DNA from: Aurantimonas sp. HBX-1 | GTDB taxonomy: Bacteria > Pseudomonadota > Alphaproteobacteria > Rhizobiales > Rhizobiaceae | Assembly (NCBI RefSeq): GCF_021391535.1 | Contig: NZ_CP090066.1 | Location: forward strand, 1,563,501 to 1,627,500 | Reading direction: 5' to 3' | DNA length: 64,000 nt | Program-made: the position numbers and the translations under genes | Notes under the pieces: generated by a model | What the model saw: only the letters and a program-made list of their open reading frames with translations | The model's database searches: none | What the model was told of the DNA's origin: nothing | Shown: positions 31,922 through 40,880 of the stretch, in pieces | How the letters are laid out: every line of letters starts with the position of its first letter | Numbering within the stretch: position 1 is the stretch's first letter

Positions 31922-32060
31922 TCAGGATGCCGGCGCGACGGTGGTGAGGTCGGCGTTGGGAAAGCGCCGCAGCAGGGCCGAGACGGCGGCCGGCGTGCCC
32001 CACGCGTCGTCGGTGATGCCGACCGACAGGAGCGGCAGCCGCAGCCGTCGGCCGTGCGAA
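31922..32060 (-). pseudogene. Remnant of an alpha/beta hydrolase C-terminal part
   Basis: On the minus strand about 40 codons read LPLLSVGITDDAWGTPAAVS then LLRRFPNADLTTVAPAS and stop. This matches the stretch of serine-aminopeptidase-like alpha/beta hydrolases that carries the catalytic Asp (DDAW), but the following His segment and the whole N-terminal part are absent. It lies in the gap after gor, so a gene was lost here. Boundaries are approximate. Confidence 0.4.
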
Positions 32061-32188
32061 CGCTCAGGTCCCGGCGCCGGACGGGCGTCGGCGCAGACAT
32101 CAGTGAACGAGGGCATCGGACTGCAGGATCGGGTGGCAGCCGCCGCGCGGTTGTTGATCTTGCGGGCGGTTCCGGTAGAGCAGCGCCC

Positions 32189-32824
32189 ATGGACATTCAC
32201 GACGACCACCCCGACCTGGCGCAACTGGCGGCAACCGGCGATCTCGTGGCCTATTTCGGTTACGGGTCGCTGGTCAACCGGCGCACGCTGCGCACCAAAT
32301 TCCTCGGTATCCGCCGCGCCAGCGCGCATGGCTGGCAGCGTTTCTGGCTGCCGCGCGGACAGGACGGGGACATGGCGCTGCTGTCGGTACAGCCGGCGGA
32401 GGCCGGGATCATCGAAGGGGTCGTCGTCTACGACCGGGCCGAGCACCTGCCCGCCGTCGACGAGCGCGAGGCGGGCTATGCCCGGCGGATCGTCGATCTC
32501 GGCCGGCTCTCGGTCGAGCGGCCGCCGGTCGCCGACGTGCCGGTCTACATCTACGAGGCGCATCGCGGCGCAGCCGACGCCGCGGAAACGCAGTCGGCGA
32601 TCCTGCAGAGCTATCTCGACGCGGTGATGCAGGGCTTCCGCACGCTCTACGGCGAGGACGGGCTGCGCCGCTTCGTGGCCGGGACCGAGGGCTTCGAGAC
32701 GACGGTGCTGCAGGACCGCGACGAGCCGCGCTATCCGCGCGCCGTGACCCTGTCCGACGGCGAGGCGGCGCTGTTCGACCGGCTGGTGAGCGAGCGCGGC
32801 GCTCGCTTCATCGCGCCGGATTGA
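32189..32824 (+). CDS. Gamma-glutamylcyclotransferase-like protein
   Basis: A 211-residue protein of the gamma-glutamylcyclotransferase (BtrG-like) fold. YFGYGSLVNRRTL at about residues 24-36 is the substrate-binding Y-G-S-L loop, and the Glu of VDEREAGYARRIV is the expected general base. Members cleave gamma-glutamyl amines to 5-oxoproline, and sitting after gor suggests glutathione turnover, although a direct test would be needed. The start at 32189 is chosen because the longer frame has no family sequence. Length is somewhat greater than the minimal domain. Confidence 0.8.
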   Translation: MDIHDDHPDLAQLAATGDLVAYFGYGSLVNRRTLRTKFLGIRRASAHGWQRFWLPRGQDGDMALLSVQPAEAGIIEGVVVYDRAEHLPAVDEREAGYARRIVDLGRLSVERPPVADVPVYIYEAHRGAADAAETQSAILQSYLDAVMQGFRTLYGEDGLRRFVAGTEGFETTVLQDRDEPRYPRAVTLSDGEAALFDRLVSERGARFIAPD

Positions 32825-32988
32825 GCCCGCGGCGGGCGGGGCACTGGCGCGAAAGATGACAAAACCGCGCGGAAGTGCTTAAAGCCCGCGCAGGTGGCGT
32901 ACCGGTTGTACGGCGAGCCGACCAACCGTATTTCGACCCCGCGACGCAGAGACAGACGACCGGCGACGTCCGGTCAGGAGACATGACC

Positions 32989-34371
32989 ATGGCGAAGGAC
33001 TGGAACCCGGCAAGCTGGCGCTCGATGCCCATCGAGCAGGTCCCGGACTACCCGGACCAGATGGCGCTCGCCGACACCGAGAAGAAGCTGGCGACCTACC
33101 CGCCGCTGGTTTTTGCAGGTGAGGCGCGCAAGCTGACCCGTGCGCTGGGCGAAGTCGCCGAAGGCCGCGGCTTCCTGCTGCAGGGCGGCGACTGCGCCGA
33201 GAGCTTCGCCGAGCACGGCGCCGACAACATCCGCGACTTCTTCCGCGCCTTCCTTCAGATGGCCGTGGTGCTGACCTTCGGCGCCTCGCAGCCGGTGGTG
33301 AAGGTCGGCCGCATCGCCGGGCAGTTCGCCAAGCCGCGCTCGTCCAACGACGAGACCCGCGACGGCAAGACGCTGCCGTCCTATCGCGGTGACATCATCA
33401 ACGGCATCGACTTCGACGAGGCCTCGCGCATTCCTTCGCCGGAGCGCCAGATCGAGGCGTACCGCCAGTCGGCGGCGACGCTCAACCTGCTGCGTGCCTT
33501 CGCCCAGGGTGGCTACGCCAACCTCGAGAACGTGCATCAGTGGATGCTGGGTTTCGTGGGCGGGAGCCCGGAGGCGGAGCGCTATCGCGCACTCGCCGAC
33601 CGTATCTCCGAGACGATGAACTTCATGCGGGCGATCGGGATCAATTCCGAGAACCACCCGTCGCTGCGCGAGACCGATTTCTTCACCAGCCACGAGGCGC
33701 TGCTGCTCGGCTACGAGGAGGCGCTGACGCGCGTCGATTCCACGTCGGGCGACTGGTATGCCACCTCCGGCCACATGATCTGGATCGGCGACCGTACCCG
33801 GCAGGAGGGCAACGCCCATGTCGAGTTCTGCCGCGGCATCAAGAACCCGATCGGCCTCAAATGCGGCCCGTCGCTGGAGCCGGATGCGCTGCTGCGGCTG
33901 ATCGACAAGCTGAACCCAGAGAACAAGGCCGGACGCCTGACGCTCATCACCCGCTTCGGGCACGAGAAGGTCGAGGCGCATCTGCCGAAGCTGATCCGCG
34001 CCGTGGAACGGGAAGGGCGCAAGGTGGTGTGGTCCTGCGATCCGATGCACGGCAACACGATCACGCTCAACCACTACAAGACCCGGCCGTTCGACCGGAT
34101 CCTTTCAGAGGTCGAGAGCTTCTTCGCGGTGCATCGCGCTGAGGGCACCCATGCCGGCGGCATCCACATCGAGATGACCGGCAAGGACGTCACCGAATGC
34201 ACCGGCGGCGCGCGGCCGGTCCTCGCCGAGGATCTGTCGGATCGCTACCACACGCATTGCGATCCGCGGCTCAACGCCAACCAGGCGCTGGAACTCGCCT
34301 TCCTGGTGGCGGAGCTGCTGAAGCACGACCACGCGGCGGCGCCGTCGCAGCAGCAGGCCGTCCGCCGCTGA
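32989..34371 (+). CDS. Class II DAHP synthase (3-deoxy-7-phosphoheptulonate synthase)
   Basis: A 460-residue plant/actinobacterial-type DAHP synthase, which joins phosphoenolpyruvate and erythrose 4-phosphate in the first step of the shikimate pathway. Metal ligands fit Cys69 (QGGDCAESF), the His of DPMHGNTI, Glu in EMTGKDVTECTGG and Asp in HCDPRLNANQ. Substrate loops KVGRIAGQFAKPRS and GLKCGPSLEPD are present. ATG 32989 is preferred: CAGGAG lies 8 bases upstream, against 2 for the in-frame ATG 32983. A strong hairpin follows the gene. Feedback type cannot be judged from sequence. Confidence 0.95.
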   Translation: MAKDWNPASWRSMPIEQVPDYPDQMALADTEKKLATYPPLVFAGEARKLTRALGEVAEGRGFLLQGGDCAESFAEHGADNIRDFFRAFLQMAVVLTFGASQPVVKVGRIAGQFAKPRSSNDETRDGKTLPSYRGDIINGIDFDEASRIPSPERQIEAYRQSAATLNLLRAFAQGGYANLENVHQWMLGFVGGSPEAERYRALADRISETMNFMRAIGINSENHPSLRETDFFTSHEALLLGYEEALTRVDSTSGDWYATSGHMIWIGDRTRQEGNAHVEFCRGIKNPIGLKCGPSLEPDALLRLIDKLNPENKAGRLTLITRFGHEKVEAHLPKLIRAVEREGRKVVWSCDPMHGNTITLNHYKTRPFDRILSEVESFFAVHRAEGTHAGGIHIEMTGKDVTECTGGARPVLAEDLSDRYHTHCDPRLNANQALELAFLVAELLKHDHAAAPSQQQAVRR

Positions 34372-34388
34372 GCCATACGACGCCATGA

Positions 34389-34429
34389 CCTGCGGGGGAC
34401 CGATCGGTGAACGATCCGTCCCCCGCAGG
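34389..34429 (+). terminator. Strong hairpin after the DAHP synthase gene
   Basis: CCTGCGGGGGAC (34389-34400) pairs perfectly with GTCCCCCGCAGG (34418-34429), 12 bp. Inside the loop GATCG and CGATC can extend the stem past one mismatch. It starts 18 bp after the stop codon. No T-run follows, so the end may be Rho-assisted. Confidence 0.65.
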
Positions 34430-34490
34430 CGGCGGTGACGGCCGAGGCCGCGGGCCCCTATCTTGATCGGGTCCTGCCGGAGCCGACGCC

Positions 34491-35288
34491 ATGTCCCAGA
34501 TCCCCAGCCTGTTCATTTCCCACGGATCGCCCGACGTCGCGATCGCCGAGACCGAGGCGACGCGCTTCCTGCGCGGCCTCGCCGCCGGATTGCCGCGGCC
34601 GCGCGCCATCGTCGTCGCCACCGCGCATTTCGAGGCGGAGGGCAGGGTCCTCGTTTCAGGCGACGCGGCCCCGGAGACCATCCACGATTTCGGCGGCTTC
34701 GACCGCAGCCTCTACGAAATCCGCTATCCGGCGCCGGGCGATCCGCAACTCTCGTCGACCATCGCGGCAGCCCTCGCCGGCAGCGGCTTTGCCGCAGAGG
34801 TCGTGGCGAACCGCGGCTTCGACCACGGCACCTGGGTGCCGCTCAGCCTGGCCTTTCCGCAGGCCGACATCCCGGTCGTTCAGGTGTCGATCGACCCGGG
34901 CGAGGGCCCAGCCTACCATCTGAGGCTGGGAGAGGCGCTGGCCTTCCTGCGCAGCGAGAACGTGCTGGTGATCGGCTCGGGTTCGTTCACCCACAATCTG
35001 CGCGAGGCCTTCGCGCGGATCCGGAACAACGACCGGCAGGCGGCGACGCCGGAGTGGGTCTCGCGCTTCGCCGACTGGATGACCGAGCGGCTGATCGCCG
35101 GCGACCGGTCGGCGCTGGAGGCCTATCGCAGCGAGGCACCGTTCGCCCGCGAAAACCACCCGACCGACGAGCATCTGATGCCGCTCTACGTGGCGCTCGG
35201 CGCCGCGGGCCTTGGCGCCGGCGCGACGAAGCTGCACGGCAGCCATGATTTCGGCGTGCTGGCGATGGAAGCCTTCGCCTTTGCCTGA
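34491..35288 (+). CDS. Class III extradiol dioxygenase, DODA/YgiD type
   Basis: A 265-residue non-haem-iron dioxygenase of the LigB/DODA group, which opens catechol-type rings (DOPA in the named family). Expected iron and substrate residues are seen in FISHGSPDVAI (His near residue 10), HFEAEGR (around 45), FDHGTWVPLSLAFP and GSGSFTHNLRE; YVALGAAG ends the core. Full length for the family. The physiological substrate in bacteria is uncertain. It stands alone between the DAHP synthase hairpin and the hemerythrin gene on the same strand. Confidence 0.87.
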   Translation: MSQIPSLFISHGSPDVAIAETEATRFLRGLAAGLPRPRAIVVATAHFEAEGRVLVSGDAAPETIHDFGGFDRSLYEIRYPAPGDPQLSSTIAAALAGSGFAAEVVANRGFDHGTWVPLSLAFPQADIPVVQVSIDPGEGPAYHLRLGEALAFLRSENVLVIGSGSFTHNLREAFARIRNNDRQAATPEWVSRFADWMTERLIAGDRSALEAYRSEAPFARENHPTDEHLMPLYVALGAAGLGAGATKLHGSHDFGVLAMEAFAFA

Positions 35289-35315
35289 GGCGGATTATCC
35301 AATGTTGCGAAGCGG

Positions 35316-35927
35316 ATGCTGACGGATGCTGCGAACATGATTCAAGCGATCGACCTCGACACCCGCCCCGGACTGCCGGCCGATCTGCGTGATCTGCTGA
35401 AGCGCTACCCGCGCGACATCTGGGATGGCCACGCCAATCTCGGGACCACGGCGCGGTTCTGGCTGCAGCGGCACGACATGTTCCGGGAACTCGGCGCCGC
35501 GCTCGGCGACGGGCTCTCGCAGCACCGCGAAGGCAGGGTCGAGCTGGACCCCTTCCGCCGCTGGTTCGCGCCGCGACTCCAGTTCTTCCTGGCGCAGCTC
35601 GAAAGCCACCACCAGGTCGAGGACCAGCACTACTTCCCGGTGTTCCAGCGGGCGGAGCGCAAGCTGGCGCACGGCTTCGACCTGCTCGAGGCGGATCACG
35701 AGATCATCCACCACGACCTCATGGAGACCGCCGGGACGGCCAACCGCTTTCTGGCGATCGAGATTGCGGCCGGTCCGCAGCCAAGCGATGCGGCCCGCCG
35801 GGCGGCGGACGGCTACGCCGACGCCAGTGAGCGGCTGCTCCGGCGCCTGATCCGGCACCTCGCCGACGAGGAGGACCTGATCATTCCTCTGATCCTCGAT
35901 CGGGGAGAGGCTGCGATCGGGATCTGA
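35316..35927 (+). CDS. Hemerythrin domain protein
   Basis: A 203-residue protein with one hemerythrin-like four-helix domain that can bind a di-iron centre and oxygen or nitric oxide. Iron-ligand candidates are His28-type DGHANLGTTARFWLQRHD, LESHHQVEDQHYFPVF, LLEADHEIIHHDL and the last helix with HLADEEDLIIPLIL. Start 35316 keeps the first helix complete; ATG 35337 is possible. Its end overlaps the convergent DedA gene by 47 bp. A role in iron or NO handling is plausible only by family. Confidence 0.82.
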   Translation: MLTDAANMIQAIDLDTRPGLPADLRDLLKRYPRDIWDGHANLGTTARFWLQRHDMFRELGAALGDGLSQHREGRVELDPFRRWFAPRLQFFLAQLESHHQVEDQHYFPVFQRAERKLAHGFDLLEADHEIIHHDLMETAGTANRFLAIEIAAGPQPSDAARRAADGYADASERLLRRLIRHLADEEDLIIPLILDRGEAAIGI

Positions 35928-36561
35928 GCGCGGCCGGACGCGGCTCGTCATGGGTCGCCGTCCTATCGCGGCGCGGCCCACGCACCCGCCTGGTCAGGGC
36001 CGGGCCCCACTGCCGCCAGGCGAACCAGCCAGCCAGGCCGACGGCGATCACCGCCAGCGCGATGCCGACGCCCCGCTCCATGACCTCGAGCTGGGCGAAG
36101 ACCGACCCGATCGAATAGCCGAAGACATAGCCGAGCGTCGTGAAGATCCCGGCCCAGAGCCCGGCACCCACGAGGTTGAGTAGCGCGAAGCGCACGAGCG
36201 AAATCCGCGACAGGCCGAGCGCGATGAGGCCGGGCATCCGCAGCCCGTAGATGTAGCGGTTGACGATCACGAAGAAGGCCGGGAAGCGCTCGACCAGGCC
36301 GATCGCCCTGACGAACTTGTCATGCTCGCGCCAGCGGGCCACCCAGCGGTGATTCGACGCATAGCGCGCGAACAGGAACACCGACAGGTCGCCGACGCAC
36401 GAGCCGACGAAGGCGAGCGCGATCATCATCTCGAGCGGGTAGGAGCCGCGATAGGCGAGGAAGCCGCCAATGATCGCGAAGACTTCGCCCTCGAAGAACG
36501 TACCGGCCAGGACGATGATCGGTCCGAATTGGCCAATGAGGCCCAGTATCTCGTACACCAT
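35881..36561 (-). CDS. DedA family membrane protein
   Basis: A 226-residue inner-membrane protein of the DedA/SNARE-associated family, which flips polyprenyl or other lipids. Several hydrophobic segments are visible (YEILGLIGQFGPIIVLAGTF, YPLEMMIALAFVGSCVGDLS, FAVSLVRFALLNLVGAGLW-type) and the family signature FEGEVFAIIGGFLAYRG near the N-terminus with RYASNHRWVARW in the middle. The C-terminal 40 residues are polar and Arg-rich. ATG 36561 places the first helix at the N-terminus. It is convergent with and overlaps the hemerythrin gene. Confidence 0.85.
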   Translation of the reverse strand: MVYEILGLIGQFGPIIVLAGTFFEGEVFAIIGGFLAYRGSYPLEMMIALAFVGSCVGDLSVFLFARYASNHRWVARWREHDKFVRAIGLVERFPAFFVIVNRYIYGLRMPGLIALGLSRISLVRFALLNLVGAGLWAGIFTTLGYVFGYSIGSVFAQLEVMERGVGIALAVIAVGLAGWFAWRQWGPALTRRVRGPRRDRTATHDEPRPAALRSRSQPLPDRGSEE

Positions 36562-36768
36562 GGCTCCGAACATCGGGACGGGGACAGCAACCCGCAACGG
36601 GCCGTGACAGTGTCTGGTTCATCTCGGCGGCTTGTCGCAGAGTTTTGCGGCGCAAAAAAGTGGATTCATCCGCCAGCTCCGACTGCCGGGCGTGCGGTTC
36701 GCGCTCGACGCTGCAACGTGCGCCGGCCTCGGCGGCAGGATCGCGCGCCGGCCCGGGATCCGCAAGCC

Positions 36769-37317
36769 TCAGAGCCTGCCGCGTTCGATCCGTTCCAGCC
36801 GTTCCGAGATCGCCGTCAGCATCGCCGCAACGGCCGGCAGCTCGGACTCGCGCAGCGCGTCGACCTTCTCGTGCAGGGCGAGGATCTCGATCTCGGCCTT
36901 CAGGTTGACCTTGTAGTCGTGGCTGGCGTCGAGCCGGTCCCGCGCCGCGGCACGGTTCTGCGACATCATGATGATCGGCGCCTGGATGGCGGCGAGCATC
37001 GACAGGATCAGGTTGAGGAAGATGAACGGATAGGGGTCGAACCGGCTGGCGGTCAGCAGCACGGTGTTGGCGAGTGCCCACAGCGCCAGGAAGCCGAGGA
37101 AGGCGATGATGAAACCCCAGGAGCCGCCGACGATCGCGATCCTGTCCGACAATCGGTCGCCGAAGGAGAGCTGCGCATCGAAGGCGGCATTGCTGTCGGC
37201 GGTGATCGGCTGGCGCGCATCGGCCCGTTCCAGGATCCGCCGTTCGGCGGGATGCAGCAGATCCAGCGGTCGGCCGAACCAGCGCACCGCCCCGGCCTCG
37301 AATTTCTCACTCGACAT
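36769..37317 (-). CDS. DUF1003 membrane protein
   Basis: A 182-residue protein with the DUF1003 layout: a cytoplasmic N-terminal part (LLHPAERRILERADARQP), two membrane helices (GGSWGFIIAFLGFLALWALA and FIFLNLILSMLAAIQAPIIM) and a C-terminal helix with SQNRAAARDRLDASHDYKVN, followed by a coiled coil. Function unknown. It lies 200 bp upstream of the DedA gene on the same strand, so both may be cotranscribed as envelope genes. Confidence 0.88.
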   Translation of the reverse strand: MSSEKFEAGAVRWFGRPLDLLHPAERRILERADARQPITADSNAAFDAQLSFGDRLSDRIAIVGGSWGFIIAFLGFLALWALANTVLLTASRFDPYPFIFLNLILSMLAAIQAPIIMMSQNRAAARDRLDASHDYKVNLKAEIEILALHEKVDALRESELPAVAAMLTAISERLERIERGRL

Positions 37318-37439
37318 GTGGTTCTCTCCAGACTCGGCCGAGACCGGGCTCGCGCCCGCATCGCGAGATTGATATGAGCCGGACCGGCGGTTGAAAAGAT
37401 CACCCGCAGCAAGGCCCCGGACGTTCCAAGAGGCATGGC

Positions 37440-39113
37440 GTGCAGAACCTGACCGACCGCCTGACGCTTGCCGTCGCGCAGCTCAACCCCGTCGTCGGCG
37501 ACGTCGCCGGCAATCTCGAGCGCGCGCGCGCCGCGCGTGCCGAGGCCGCGAGCCAGGGCGCCGACCTCGTCCTTTTCACCGAGCTGTTCATCGCCGGCTA
37601 TCCGCCCGAGGACCTCGTGCTGAAGCCGGCCTTCGTCGATGCCTGCCGCGAGGCGGTGGAGTCGCTGGCCCGGGAGACCGCCGACGGCGGCCCGGGGGTG
37701 ATCATCGGCTGCCCGCTGCGCGACGAGGAAGGCCTGCACAACGCCGTGGCGGTGCTCGACGGCGGACGGATCCAGACCTGGCGTTCCAAGGTCGACCTGC
37801 CGAACTACGGCGAGTTTGACGAGAAGCGGGTGTTCCAGGCGGGGCCGATGCCCGGGCCGGTGAACTTCCGCGGGCTGCGGCTCGGCATCCCGGTCTGCGA
37901 GGACATCTGGGGCGAACTCGGCGTCTGCGAGACGCTGGCGGAATCGGGCGCGGAACTCCTGCTGGTGCCGAACGGCTCGCCCTTCTATCGCGGCAAGCTC
38001 GACGTCCGCCATCAGGTGGTGCTGCGGCAGGTCATCGAGACCGACTTGCCGGTGATCTACGCCAACGCCGTCGGCGGCCAGGACGACCTCGTGTTCGACG
38101 GCGCGTCCTTTGCCTTTCACGGCGACCGGAGCCTCGCCTTCCAGCTGCCGGAATTCGACGAGGGCGTCTTCGTCACGCGCTGGCAGAAGACCGGCGAGGG
38201 CTGGATCTGCGAGGACGGCCCGGTGGCGGCGCTGCCGGATGCCGACGAGGCGATCTGGCAGGCCTGCGTGCTCGGGCTGCGCGACTATGTCGACAAGAAC
38301 GGCTTTCGCTCGGTTGTGCTGGGCCTCTCCGGCGGCATCGACTCCGCCATCGTCGCGGCCATGGCCGTCGATGCGCTGGGCGCGGCGCGCGTCCACTGCG
38401 TGATGCTGCCCTACCGCTATACCGCCGAGACCAGCCTGGAGGACGCCGAGGCCTGCGCCCGGGCGCTCGGCGTGCGCTACGACGTCGTGCCGATCGTCGA
38501 TGCGGTGGAGGGTTTCGGCCATGCCCTGGCGCCGCTCTTTGCCGGCACCGAGCCGGGCGTGACCGAGGAGAACATCCAGAGCCGGGCGCGCGGCGTCATC
38601 CTGATGGCGATCTCCAACAAGTTCGGCGCCATGGTGGTGACCACCGGCAACAAGAGCGAGATGAGCGTCGGCTACGCGACGCTCTACGGCGACATGAACG
38701 GCGGCTTCAACCCGATCAAGGACCTCTACAAGACCGAGGTCTTCCGGCTCGCGCGCTGGCGCAACGCGCATCGCCCGACGGGTTCGCTCGGGCCGGACGG
38801 CGTCGTCATCCCCGAGCGGATCATCGACAAGCCACCCTCGGCGGAACTGCGCGAAGGCCAGAAGGACGAGGATTCGCTGCCGCCCTACGAGGTGCTCGAC
38901 GCCATCCTCGAACACCTGGTCGAGCATGACGGCGGCGTCGACGAACTGGTGGCGCGTGGCTTCGACGCCGACACGGTGCGGCATATCGAGCGGCTGCTCT
39001 ACATTGCCGAATACAAGCGCCGCCAGTCGGCGCCGGGGACCAAGGTGACGCGGAAGAACTTCGGCCGGGACCGGCGCTATCCGATCACCAACCGGTTCCG
39101 ACACGGAGCCTGA
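37440..39113 (+). CDS. nadE: Glutamine-dependent NAD(+) synthase
   Basis: A 557-residue two-domain enzyme that turns nicotinate adenine dinucleotide into NAD using ATP and glutamine. The N-terminal nitrilase-like glutaminase has Glu48 (LVLFTELF), Lys in WRSKVDLPNYGEFDEKR and Cys in GIPVCEDIWG. The C-terminal synthase has the ATP-loop LGLSGGIDSAIVAAMAVDAL and TGNKSEMSVGYATLYGDMNG. Start is GTG 37440 with AAGAGG upstream; ATG 37435 is out of frame. Full length. A 2-bp gap joins it to the small membrane gene that follows. Confidence 0.95.
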   Translation: MQNLTDRLTLAVAQLNPVVGDVAGNLERARAARAEAASQGADLVLFTELFIAGYPPEDLVLKPAFVDACREAVESLARETADGGPGVIIGCPLRDEEGLHNAVAVLDGGRIQTWRSKVDLPNYGEFDEKRVFQAGPMPGPVNFRGLRLGIPVCEDIWGELGVCETLAESGAELLLVPNGSPFYRGKLDVRHQVVLRQVIETDLPVIYANAVGGQDDLVFDGASFAFHGDRSLAFQLPEFDEGVFVTRWQKTGEGWICEDGPVAALPDADEAIWQACVLGLRDYVDKNGFRSVVLGLSGGIDSAIVAAMAVDALGAARVHCVMLPYRYTAETSLEDAEACARALGVRYDVVPIVDAVEGFGHALAPLFAGTEPGVTEENIQSRARGVILMAISNKFGAMVVTTGNKSEMSVGYATLYGDMNGGFNPIKDLYKTEVFRLARWRNAHRPTGSLGPDGVVIPERIIDKPPSAELREGQKDEDSLPPYEVLDAILEHLVEHDGGVDELVARGFDADTVRHIERLLYIAEYKRRQSAPGTKVTRKNFGRDRRYPITNRFRHGA

Positions 39114-39115
39114 CC

Positions 39116-39415
39116 ATGCTGGAAGTCCCGCCGCTCGACTCGCTCGCCATCGCCTTCACCGGCGTCGGCCTCCTGTTCTTCCTGCGCTATTTCCTGGCCA
39201 TGCGGCGGATATGGAAGGTCGTCGGCTACCGGCCGAGCTTCCAGTTCGGCGACTTCTTCCGGGCGACGCGGCACGAGGCGTTCGGACCCGATCTCGAGCC
39301 CGAGCGGCGCTATGCGGCGCGGCAGCTGATGATCGGCAGCGCCATGCTGCTCTCCGGGCTGGTGCTGTTCGCCTGGCTGCTCGCGACCGGCGCTCCGATC
39401 CGGCTGGATATCTGA
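39116..39415 (+). CDS. Small two-helix membrane protein
   Basis: A 99-residue membrane protein with two hydrophobic segments, FTGVGLLFFLRYFLAM near residues 15-29 and IGSAMLLSGLVLFAWLLATG near 73-92, joined by a charged loop (RRIWKVVGYRPSFQFGDF). No family recognised. It starts 2 bp after the nadE stop, so it is probably translated from the same message. Confidence 0.7.
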   Translation: MLEVPPLDSLAIAFTGVGLLFFLRYFLAMRRIWKVVGYRPSFQFGDFFRATRHEAFGPDLEPERRYAARQLMIGSAMLLSGLVLFAWLLATGAPIRLDI

Positions 39416-39497
39416 GCCGAGCTTGCCAGGCCGCGGACGCTTCGCCGGCCGGGGCCGTCCGATTGCCAGCGCCTCCCGCGTTCTCTAGGTCAGGGCC

Positions 39498-40871
39498 ATG
39501 ACCGTCACCGTTCGTTTCGCGCCGTCGCCCACGGGCCACCTGCATATCGGCAATTTGCGCACCGCGCTGTTCAACTGGCTGTTCGCCCGGCGCGAGGGCG
39601 GCCGCTTCGTCCTGCGCTTCGACGACACCGACGCTGAGCGGTCGCGGCGCGAATATGCCGACATGATCGAGACCGACCTCGGCTGGATCGGCATCACGCC
39701 CGACCTCACGGTACGACAGTCGGAGCGGCTGGCGCTGTACGAGGCGGCCGCCGCGAAGCTGCGGGAGCGGGGCCTGCTCTATGCCTGCTACGAGACCGCC
39801 GACGAGCTCGACCGCAAGCGCAAGCGGCTTGCCGCCCGCAACCTGCCGCCGGTGTACGGCCGCGATGCGTTGCGGCTGACGGAGGCCGAACGCGAAGCGT
39901 ACGCGGCCGAGGGGCGGCGCCCGCACTGGCGGTTCCTGCTGCCGAATTTCGGCGACGATCCGTTTTCGCCGACGCGCACCGATATCCACTGGGACGACAT
40001 CATCCGCGGCCCCCAGACGGTGGATCTCGCCTCGCTGTCGGACCCGGTGCTGGTGCGCGAGGACGGCAGCTTCCTCTACACGCTGCCGTCGATCGTCGAT
40101 GACGGCGAGCTCGGCGTCACCCACGTGATCCGGGGCGACGACCACGTGACCAATACCGGCGTGCAGGCGGCGATCTTCGAAGCGCTCGGCCTCGCCGTGC
40201 CGCGCTTCGGGCATCACAATCTGCTGACGGCGCTGGGCGGCGAGGGCCTGTCGAAGCGCACCGGCGCGCTGTCGCTCAGGTCGCTGCGCAAGGCCGGCTA
40301 CGAGCCGATGGCGGTTGCGTCGCTGGCGGTGCTGGTGGGCCTGTCGGGCTCGATCGAGGCGATGCCGGACCTCGCTTCGCTGGGGACACGTCTCGATTTC
40401 GCCGACGTCTCGGCGTCGGCCTCGAAGTTCGACCCCGCCGAGCTCGACCGGCTGAACGCCGAGATCGTGCACGGGCTCGATTATCCGACGGTTGCCGAGA
40501 GGCTGGCGGCGATGGGCGTGCCGCAGGACCGGGCCAAACCGTTCTGGGACGCGGTGCGGGGCAACTGCGCCAAGGTCGCCGACGCGGCGCAGTGGGTGCC
40601 GGTGGTGTTCGGCGACGGGTTCTCGGCGCCTAATCTCTCCGAGGACGAGCAGGCATTGGTCCGCGCGGCACGCGACCTGCTGCCTGCGGGCGCGATCGAC
40701 GCCGGCACGTGGCACGCCTGGACCGGCGCGGTGAAGGAGGCGACCGGCCGCAAGGGCAAGGCGCTGTTCATGCCGCTGCGGCTGGCGATCACCGGCGTCG
40801 ACCACGGGCCGGAACTGGCCGCCCTCCTGCCGCTGATCGGCCGCGAACGGCTGCTGGCCCGTCTCGGCTGA
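39498..40871 (+). CDS. gltX: Glutamate--tRNA ligase
   Basis: A 457-residue class I synthetase that charges tRNA-Glu, and in organisms lacking GlnRS also tRNA-Gln for later amidation. The HIGH-type motif is in PTGHLHIGNLRTALFNWLFA near residue 10, and the KMSKS-type loop is LSKRTGALSL near 250. The Glu-binding FDDTDAERSR and GDDHVTNTGVQ follow the family. The helical C-terminal anticodon-binding part ends LIGRERLLARL. Alphaproteobacteria often carry two copies; which of them this is cannot be decided here. Confidence 0.92.
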   Translation: MTVTVRFAPSPTGHLHIGNLRTALFNWLFARREGGRFVLRFDDTDAERSRREYADMIETDLGWIGITPDLTVRQSERLALYEAAAAKLRERGLLYACYETADELDRKRKRLAARNLPPVYGRDALRLTEAEREAYAAEGRRPHWRFLLPNFGDDPFSPTRTDIHWDDIIRGPQTVDLASLSDPVLVREDGSFLYTLPSIVDDGELGVTHVIRGDDHVTNTGVQAAIFEALGLAVPRFGHHNLLTALGGEGLSKRTGALSLRSLRKAGYEPMAVASLAVLVGLSGSIEAMPDLASLGTRLDFADVSASASKFDPAELDRLNAEIVHGLDYPTVAERLAAMGVPQDRAKPFWDAVRGNCAKVADAAQWVPVVFGDGFSAPNLSEDEQALVRAARDLLPAGAIDAGTWHAWTGAVKEATGRKGKALFMPLRLAITGVDHGPELAALLPLIGRERLLARLG

Positions 40872-40880
40872 CGGAGACGC

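Noticed and set aside
37053..39104. A minus-strand frame of 683 codons over nadE and part of the DUF1003 gene
   Set aside because: It runs across two real genes on opposite strands and shows no domain.
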